Made by a program: the position numbers and the translations under genes. This document shows positions 56,905 through 64,000 of a DNA stretch of 64,000 nucleotides, piece by piece. Position 1 is the stretch's first letter, and each line of letters starts with the position of its first letter. Below the pieces are notes generated by a model. The model was given only the letters and a program-made list of their open reading frames with translations, was not told where the DNA came from and made no database searches. The stretch lies in assembly GCA_031216915.1 (NCBI GenBank), contig CM062290.1:164774453-164838452 (forward strand). Reading direction: 5' to 3'. Source of the DNA: Pictodentalium vernedei. Lineage: Eukaryota > Mollusca > Scaphopoda > Dentaliida > Dentaliidae.

Positions 56905-57920
56905 GTTTATCTCCCAATTAAACGCTACAGCACTTTTTAGTATTACATATATAACAAAGACAAATAAAATTAAAATTTGCTAAATACGGGGGTCAAATTT
57001 TGTGTGTTGCATTCCAACCATGTCACTAAGGCACATGGGCCCCTCCAATATTTACCAGTGTGTGAATCACTGTCTATGGCAGTACAACAAACCCATTCCG
57101 AAACACTGCCCAGGCCCTGTCTTGAGTAAAAGCACAAGATGTGCTGGTTTACAGTTTACAGTTTATTCCAGAACTTGTTCCCATGTAATATGGCGTAAAG
57201 TAATAATAATATACAAAACATGTAAAAAGATTGGAAGCATGCTGGAGATGGTGTATCCACACAAGATAATATCATTATCAACTTTAGTTGATCGCTCCCT
57301 AGCTCCTCCCTCCATCCCTTCCTCATTCCCCTCCCTCTCCACTATTGTCCATCATTTAGGATCAATGCCCAAGTGCATTGTAGCAGAACCCAATTGTACA
57401 TACTCATGATGTGCCCATGATTTGAGATATGGACATATACACTGTTAGGGTCAGTATGCAGTATGTGCTCTTGAGAACGTACCACATGTAGCATTCACTC
57501 AGGTTGCTTCTCTCCTTCCAGAGTGCACCTTCAAAAAGTGGTAATAGGCCAAATAAACCCTTACCTCGAAAAGACGAAAAGGGGGGCACTGTTGTCTGCA
57601 AAGGGAGAACACCGGGAATGCTAGACGTTTCTAAATATATGTTGCTCGTTCAGGCATATTCCTTTATCGTCATCTTGGTGCAAGCTGGGCAACTACATGC
57701 AAATCTTGGTTTGGGAAAATGAGGGTAGGCAATTAGCCGTGAGAAGGGTTTATGATGTTTTGAATTTCCTTTGTAAATTAAACCTCTGCATACGACCGAG
57801 CAGAAGTTATCTTTGCGTCTTTTCTCAACAAACGTAAATATACATCCATCGACTGAGAAATTAAACCACTGTGTTTTTATAGTAGTCCATTGTGGAAACA
57901 CTGTTTATTCACACCACTTT
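56905..57920. other. No recognisable feature
   Basis: A 135-codon frame at 57002-57409 is Cys/Ser rich without a recognisable domain and is most likely chance. Confidence 0.35.
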
Positions 57921-58326
57921 TATTTATGACAAATGTTGGAGAGTGATGGCACAGCGGTAAGTGCACTGTACTATGACAAACAAGCATTGTACTTTAAACA
58001 AAACGGTTGACAGTTCGATCATGACCAGCCAGGGATAACTGCGTTGTGTCCTTGGGTAAGACACTTGGTCCTGATTGCCTACGTGGAGTCACGGAGGCGC
58101 TGTGTACTAACGCGCACTGTACGTCGATCGTGCACTTGCCTTCAACCGCTGTTAACTCTGATTGTACAGAGTTTGTAAGTTGCAGAGTCTGACAGTTGCT
58201 CACCGCTACTCGGTGGCTCTCAACGCGTACTCAGGCCCCCTTCACTCTAAAACTCTCCGACACGATGTGACCCTGGTTTTGAAAATGTCGTTAAACCCCA
58301 ATAAACAAACTATTTATTACAAATGT
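57921..58326 (+). mobile_element. SINE copy S10 with 16-bp target duplication
   Basis: Flanks TATTTATGACAAATGT (57921-57936) and TATTTATTACAAATGT (58311-58326). Head GTGATGGCACAGCGGTAAG and GACAGTTCGATCATG, centre GTGTCCTTGGGTAAGACACT, body TGCCTTCAACCGCTGTTAAC, tail ATGTCGTTAAACCCC then AATAAACAAAC. Confidence 0.88.
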
Positions 58327-58439
58327 AATCACGATACTCGAAAAGATAGCTTCGGTTTCCATTATGTGAGTAAGGCTATGTCATGAATAATAAATAAAAT
58401 AAGGATAAAACAGTGCTGAATTATTCAAAAGAAGGTCAC

Positions 58440-58560
58440 TCAATTAGAATCAACATATTTTCGGCCACATGATATGGTTTTGTTCAAATTATGTGGGAAA
58501 TCTGAAGAAAACAATTCAAATAAATTATAATATTGGGTGCGTTGGGAAAACGTAAAAGCG
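58440..58560. mobile_element. Degenerate MITE family B half
   Basis: GGCCACATGATATGGTTTTG, AAATTATAATATTGGGTG and TGCGTTGGGAAAA are right-half family B words. Confidence 0.5.
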
Positions 58561-59009
58561 ACTACTGTCACCTGCTTTATGATGATTATATGATTATCTG
58601 TACGTTCTGACATGCGCAGAGCAAACCTACCATCTGATTAATTGTTGAAAAAGGCTCAGAGAAATTAATCAGATGATGGAGTTCCAAAAACGTCATAAAT
58701 CTTATAAAACCTCCTCGCACACATGCGTACATAGAGGTCCTCCATATATGGCTAAAGTGGGCGTGGCAGTAAAAGAGTTAATCCTACATTCCAACAGGGC
58801 TGCTCCTTCTAACCAATTTAGTGTGTATTGCGTCGTCAAGTCATCGAATCCTCCTATTTCATTACTCAAAAATGTATGCACATCGGGTTGAAAGGGCGAA
58901 GAGTTTTGGACTATTTGGGGGGAATTCTTAGCAGTTGTGTTTTGAAAAGATTTCTAGCTAAATTTCATCTACCGTCTGCATGGAGAGATAAAATATTACT
59001 CGCAGGGGT

Positions 59010-59235
59010 GTTGCAATGACAACCGATTGTAGGGGTGTAAACCTAACTTGTCCCGATTGCTCAGGTACCGATTGATAAAATATTTTAACTACATCCTCAA
59101 GACATGCCTTCTTCGAAGCCATGCCTTGATGGTGTAATTGGAATATTAGACAGTCGGAATTATAGTTCAAAAGTTCGAGTGTTCTGGAAAAATTATGCAT
59201 AAATACATGTTGTTGTCGTAGATGCATTGACTTCC
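59010..59235 (-). mobile_element. Palindromic element family J, copy 2
   Basis: Inverted relative to 44850. GACATGCCTTCTTCGAAGCC, TGATGGTGTAATTGGAATAT and CAGTCGGAATTATAGTTC match the first copy's hairpin and arms. Confidence 0.5.
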
Positions 59236-60080
59236 CAATTATTTGTTTAATTAGCAGGTACCATACACCAACTCGACCATGTTGGTCCCTCAACATCCTC
59301 AATTGGGTGACACAGACCAGAACTCCATTAAATTTGTGTGTAATAGAAGTCCAGATATCAAACTTGTCTTCTGAGAAGGCACATGATTACTGGGAATGAA
59401 TCAATGTTTATGACTCCAGAAAATGTCCCGACCAGAAATCCCCCCCTCCCACCCCCGCCCACCTTAAACCCCCTTACTACTAAGTATATTATCAAAACGT
59501 AAAACCTAAAAGTCCAAATTCAGCAAACAAGGAGTCAAATGCCCATATATCTAAATTTTCGCAACTTTTTGGGGCATTATTGTTTATTAAAAATAGGGCT
59601 TGTGGCTAAAATATTTATCACAGAGATTTGTGTGATGTCAGGTGCTGAGTTTTTAGAAATATTTTCCAAACATTCTGTATCTAAACGAACTGTTTTTCTC
59701 TTTCGTGGACGGACAAAACCTAATTGAGAATCCATTGTGAACACAAATTAGTTACAGGTGACCACCAGTATAATTGTCTGCTCCGAGCTGCGATAATATA
59801 TCATTATATATAATGATGTATTGAATTACCAACTACTTGTTCAATTTACAGGTATCATACACCAAGTCGACCATGCTGATCCCTCAACATCCTCAACTGG
59901 GTGTCACAGACCTCCATTAAATTTGTGTGTGTGATATCCGAGTATCAAATCTAGTCTTGTGAGAAAGTACATGATTTCTAGGAAGAACGAACAATATTTA
60001 TGACACCAGAAATGTCCGAACTGGAAATATTATTGGATGTGTCCCTTAAACTCCCTTATTAATGGGAATATTAGCAACAC
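59236..60080 (+). repeat. ~260-bp direct repeat, two copies
   Basis: 59236-59500 and 59820-60080 share CATACACCAACTCGACCATG / CATACACCAAGTCGACCATG, CCCTCAACATCCTCAA, TCCATTAAATTTGTGTGT and TTATGACTCCAGAAAATGTC / TTATGACACCAGAAATGTC. Spacing is about 585 bp. The unit is unknown. Confidence 0.7.
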
Positions 60081-60395
60081 GGTTGAGCTTTGTAGAGTAC
60101 GCGGGAGAGGAATCAATGACCCTCTTGGGTTTTTCCCTCTTTTCACACGCGCATACGACGCATGCGACGTTCGTGAAACACTTAAAAAATTCCATCCCCG
60201 AGTTGTTGACCATTGCCCCCGAACTCGATTCTCGTTGTGTTCTGTCTTATTACTTCACTGTGCTATCAGGGAGTTATATGGCTGGATATGCCCTTGAACA
60301 ACTACGAACTTCTCACGGAATTCGTTTAATTTGTTCCACCATCGGGGTTAATTTAGAATCAGACCGAGATTCGTCTACAACTTCACTTGTTTTAT

Positions 60396-60777
60396 TTCCT
60401 CATGCTATTTATTTATTTATTGGTGTTTAAGGTCACATATTTCTGCACAGTGGCTAATCATGACCATGACAGTTTTACGGGTGGAGGAAGCTGGAGTATC
60501 CGGAGAGAACCACCGAGCAACGGCGAGCAACTGTCAGCTCCCAACATACGAACTCCACACAAGCAGGGTTAGCATTGGTTGAAGACAGGTGCATCATCGA
60601 CGTGCAGTACGCCTTAGTAAACAGCGTCACCGTCGTGCCCCCACATGGGCAATGGGGGTGAAGTGTCTTGCCCAAGGACACAACACGGTTGCCGCAGGTG
60701 AGATTCGAACCGAAGACCTCTCGGCTTGCAGCCTGCACCTCTACCTACTGAGCCACCGCGCCCCCACTTCCTCATGC
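60396..60777 (-). mobile_element. Full-length tRNA-headed SINE, copy S11, with target duplication
   Basis: TTCCTCATGC flanks both sides (60396-60405 and 60768-60777). Minus strand: head GCGCGGTGGCTCAGTAGGTA and B box GGTTCGAATCTC, centre GTGTCCTTGGGCAAGACACT, body ATGCACCTGTCTTCAACCAA, GGAGCTGACAGTTGCTCGCC, distal tail TGTGACCTTAAACACCAATA with AAATAAATAAAT. The best-preserved copy in the window. Confidence 0.92.
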
Positions 60778-60919
60778 ATATTTTGGTTGGGTTCAAGTGG
60801 TTAAAGAAGCCCGGGCTGGTGCATTTGTCCCAGGGGAGTGGATTGTTTTCAAAACACCAGCGGAAAGGATTTTCTGCCTCATAAATACTTATAATCATTT
60901 TTAGAAAAAAATAAAAATG

Positions 60920-61215
60920 CATCCCGGTAGTCCATAAGCTAAGAATTTGTTAGTGCCTATTGTGATCTTCTTGGAATCATTAATGGTGTACTTGAATATT
61001 GGCGGACATGCCGATAAACACCAATTCGTGACAAACAATTTTTCAACAACTAACTGGTAGAGTGCTAAATTATTTTTGGTCAACACAATTTGTTCTCGTG
61101 TCTTTGAATTGTTATAATTTATTGGAGAGAGCCTATAGACATTCTCCCAGATATTGCGACAAAGCAAATTCATGCAGACTAACTAATTACCTCTTTAAAG
61201 ATAATCGGATACATA
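60920..61215 (+). repeat. Repeat family O, copy 3
   Basis: AACTGGTAGAGTGCTAAATT, TTGTTATAATTTATTGGAGA and TCTTTAAAGATAAT parallel 27050-27185. Confidence 0.45.
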
Positions 61216-61232
61216 GCCACTGAATGTGAAGT

Positions 61233-61405
61233 ATTTAAGTTGCAGTTGTATTAGTATACAACGCCACCGCTTGGGCAATGGGGATGAAGTGTCTTCCCAA
61301 GTACACAACGCGGTTTGCCGCAGGTGGGGTTCGAAACGAGGACCTCTCGGCTTGCAGCCTGCATCTCGACTTCCTGAGCCACCGCGCCCCCATTTAAGTT
61401 GCAGT
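61233..61405 (-). mobile_element. Short SINE insertion S12 with 14-bp target duplication
   Basis: ATTTAAGTTGCAGT flanks a 145-bp body (61233-61246 and 61392-61405). The body on the minus strand is head (GCGCGGTGGCTCAGGAAGTC, GTTTCGAACCCC) and centre (GTACTTGGGAAGACACTTC) and stops after GGCGTTGTATACTAATAC. The long body and tail of S11 are absent. Confidence 0.88.
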
Positions 61406-61421
61406 ACACAATTGCGTGTTG

Positions 61422-61628
61422 CCGGTGTGACAGGAATGATAGTCCGTGGGAACGTTAGTCTCTCTGGACTATTATTCCGCGGAATTATAGTCCTAGGTCT
61501 AACATTTCTAGGAATAGTAGTCCGGCGGACTACTATTCCTAGAAATGTTAGACCTAGGACTATAATTCCGCGGAATAATAGTCCAGAGGGACTAATTTTC
61601 CTACGGACTATCATTCCTGTCACACCGG
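61422..61628. repeat. 207-bp near-perfect palindrome built from 13-mers
   Basis: From CCGGTGTGACAGGAATGATA to its complement, symmetric around base 61525 with few mismatches. Each arm holds about five variants of GGAATNNTAGTCC in alternating orientation (GGAATGATAGTCC, GGACTATTATTCC, GGAATTATAGTCC, GGAATAGTAGTCC), so the structure is a palindrome of palindromes. No clear flanking duplication. Confidence 0.9.
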
Positions 61629-62105
61629 TACTTAAACAGCTAATAGACAGCAGAATATGTCGATGATGTTGGAAGGGAAATCGCTTATTCTGTTGCGAAA
61701 CAGGTCGTAAAATTTCATTCTTTTGTGGATTGCTTATCAGAGTGGCTTAATATAAATCGACTTATTTAAAGAGTTCTTTGAGATAATGATGTGCTTTTTG
61801 TGACTCCGTGATGGACAAGGCTCACAAATTTTTTTCCCAACATGTCACATAGACAGAATTATCAGCAAAGCAGAAGGTGTCCCAAGCTTCCATAATACTA
61901 TCAGAGTAGACTATGAAACTGAAATAGCGGACTGAACTCAAAATAGTAACACTGGGAGGGTGTTTATAATGACAGTATGTTCAAAGTGTCCCTTGAGTGG
62001 GCGCTGATACCGCATATTGTTGCATGAAGAGAAATGTCGCTGTGGACTACATTCAGGTGGACTGACATGGCATCAATAATTGTATTAGAAATACCTACTC
62101 ACAGT
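61629..62105. other. No recognisable feature
   Basis: Nothing recognised on either strand. Confidence 0.4.
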
Positions 62106-62109
62106 ACCC

Positions 62110-62390
62110 TGACCATAAACGCGGTCTTACTCTCTCGATCAGATGGAGATTTGGTCGCGACACAGTTACATCAGTCAGCGGAGACAAAAAATTAAAAATG
62201 TCGAAATCAAGACGGAATTTAAAAAAGCATCTGATATTCAGTTTTCTCATCACCCTTTTTCGACAGTTCAGATTCTTAGTTGTGTAGGGAGGAAAAGGAC
62301 AGAGAGCTTCGAACTGATCGCGACTAGGTCGCGATCCGGTCGGAATTATCTGTCCGCTTTTATCAGCACAGTACTATGCATACACACCGC
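62110..62390 (+). mobile_element. Element family H, copy 4
   Basis: GATCAGATGGAGATTTGGTC, AAAATGTCGAAATCAAGACG, then GACAGAGAGCTTCGAACTGA and GTCGCGATCCGGTCGGAATT, ending AGCACAGTACTATGC. Same order as 12908-13218. Confidence 0.55.
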
Positions 62391-62938
62391 AAAACATAAC
62401 CGTAGTATATGAGGGTCAAAACGAGCCCCTTTGGAAGGACCTAGAGGTCTAACCTCGACCTCGAGGTCATGGCCTCGTGCCAAAAATCACCCGCCATTTT
62501 TAAACTCCGCCTTATCCCTCCGTGTCCAAAATCTCCACTCAATTAGATTTTTGACCAACAAACATTATTCTTGTGAGACATGTAAGGAAATATGTCGATA
62601 ATATTGTTCCACAAACATTTAAACCAAAGTGGATACCCAAACAGATAAAGCGATAATCTTGTTTACAAGTTTGCACTGATATGAGTCAGCGACAATTCTT
62701 GTTGTCATTATTGAATAAACTATATGCCATTGTTACGAAATTGATAATGCCCCCAGTCCGTTTCTAATCCTCCAATAAGGAGATTAAGCCATAAACAACA
62801 AACGAAATATTTTCAACGATATGAATTTTATTTCAGCTATAAAAAATATTACATGTTTTTTGACATTTTATTTCGGCTACAAACATATTACAATTTTTTT
62901 TCACAATACCACAGCATAAATATCTTCTGGGGCTTTCT

Positions 62939-63105
62939 CTAATCGTCATCTGTTTCTGTCGGTATATCTAAAAACTTCTTAATAATGGATCAAAAATGTT
63001 TTTTCGTTCCTCAATTGCGAATTTTTCCGCTTCGTTCCTGCCGTAACCTTCATCACGCCGAAATAGCTCAGTACTTTCTTTGATTTTTAGGTAGACCGGA
63101 TGTCG
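62939..63105 (-). pseudogene. Coding-like remnant with polyadenylation signals, unassigned
   Basis: Minus strand, after TTCAG, an open stretch reads HPVYLKIKESTELFRRDEGY then GRNEAEKFAIEERKNIFDPL. A one-base shift continues it into KKFLDIPTETDDD and a stop at 62939-62941. Two AATAAA words lie downstream, within 62820-62890. This looks like the last exon of a gene or element with a frameshift. I do not recognise the protein. It could also be an accidental frame. Confidence 0.25.
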
Positions 63106-63751
63106 TCTGAACACTTTACTATTTCATGATGAAAAGTTGTTACTGTTATTTCACTGTTGGGAACCCATGCTGGATAGGACATATCAGGATGGTGGCACTC
63201 GAACAACAATATCGACAGTATGTTTACATATTGTCTTCAAACATCTCCCAGTGGCATGTTTTCCGGGCAGACATTTTGCACCGCAATGGGGAAAAGGATC
63301 CCTAACACTCGCGCAAAACATTTTCTGATGCTGACTGTTGAGTTCCCCGAGGAGAGATGATGTCAGTTTTCGTTAATTTCAAACCATTTGTTCATGGTTT
63401 GGAAAACTGTTATGGATTTTCATGAGTAAATGAGGTTACTAGGCACCTCTGGAATGAGAAACCGGGAAATTTTCAGTATCAAAGAGTGTCAAACGGAGTT
63501 TGGTAAATGTAAAATGTATAGGAACGACTCGCATTTTTCACGACGGTTAGCGATCGGACACAATTTTGGTTTAGGATCAAATATGTCAGTGTTCTGGCCA
63601 CAGTGCATTCTCAGAAGTACGGAAACTATTACTCGTGTTCCTTCTTAACTCTTTTGGCGCGACAGGCAATTAAAGTAGACAGACGGCAGACTGCGGAAAG
63701 GTACTGCAGTAGTCACTTTAGCCAACTGTGTCTGTCCATTTCCGAGTGCTT
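63106..63751. other. No recognisable feature
   Basis: On the minus strand a short Cys-containing frame (HCGAKCLPGKHATGRC) lies near 63220-63290. It may belong with the remnant at 62939, but frames do not connect cleanly. Confidence 0.3.
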
Positions 63752-64000
63752 TTAACCCTTTACCCAACGCAGACGATATCAAAATTTATAATTTTAAATA
63801 TCATTTTTTTCAAATTTTTCAAAAAAATTCAACAAAACCATATCACGTGACCCCTCGTTGGAACGAACGAGCTCGACGAGCTAGCTCCGACGAGGGGTTA
63901 CATGATATCGTTTTGTTGAAAGTTTTTGAAAAATAATATTTTTTCAACTGCTGAAGTTGCATATTACGAGGGGGGTGGGGGAGGATGCGACCGATTCGTT
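63752..64000 (-). mobile_element. MITE family B, copy 7 (cut by window end)
   Basis: TTAA, CCCTTTACCCAACGCAGACG, arms CCATATCACGTGACCCCTCG, then GGAACGAACGAGCTCGACGA. The right end carries a G-rich replacement GGGGGGTGGGGG before GATGCGACCGATTCG. Confidence 0.85.

Noticed and set aside
61195-61666. Overlapping 142- and 146-codon frames on opposite strands
   Set aside because: Both read the same near-perfect palindrome plus a SINE, so the shared peptide is forced by symmetry.
1-64000. CRISPR array or bacterial operon
   Set aside because: The repeats are palindromic transposons of irregular spacing, the DNA is animal-like and no such genes occur.

Overview
The window looks like a gene-poor, repeat-saturated stretch of an AT-rich animal genome, most likely a marine invertebrate. 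I cannot name the species. The evidence is a CR1/Jockey-type LINE, tRNA-headed SINEs plus one 5S-rRNA-headed SINE, dozens of TTAA-flanked foldback MITEs, a decayed copy of a repetitive cysteine-rich protein that I recall from invertebrate genomes, long poly-C/G tracts and a large triplet array. There are no bacterial operons, no intact host gene and no tRNA or rRNA gene.

Layout. 0-2.1 kb: end of a MITE, then a minus-strand protein relic. 2.2-7.2 kb: three SINEs, foldbacks, a hAT-like insertion and a MITE nested in a SINE. 7.7-13.2 kb: palindromic families H and I (two opposite ~0.6 kb copies of I, one inside an H element), the 5S-headed SINE and a cluster of fused MITEs. 14-16.6 kb: a diverged periodic repeat. 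17-18.5 kb: hairpin element G and a second SINE type. 19.3-23.3 kb: a near full-length LINE, one contiguous endonuclease-reverse transcriptase frame broken by a single stop codon. 23.3-25.5 kb: ~550-bp tandem repeats, a half MITE and a ~0.8 kb triplet array. 25.5-41 kb: scattered MITEs and SINEs, and a 5'-truncated second LINE at 33.6 kb. 41-64 kb: more MITEs, a pogo/Tigger-like element, an element flanked by 9-bp direct repeats, full-length SINEs with clear target duplications and a 207-bp near-perfect palindrome.

How the parts relate. SINE copies end in a few shared tails, one resembling the LINE 3' end, which suggests LINE-supplied mobilisation. The MITEs (families A, B, C, F, P) carry TTAA at their ends, which points to piggyBac-like transposition, but no transposase gene is present here. 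Families with different arms share the same palindromic cores, and the arms of a core co-vary. This reuse of hairpin cores between otherwise unrelated elements is the most unusual pattern I see.

Limits: family assignments rest on reading alone, boundaries of degenerate copies are approximate, and three exon-like segments (42.3-43.8, 51.3 and 62.9 kb) are only weakly supported.
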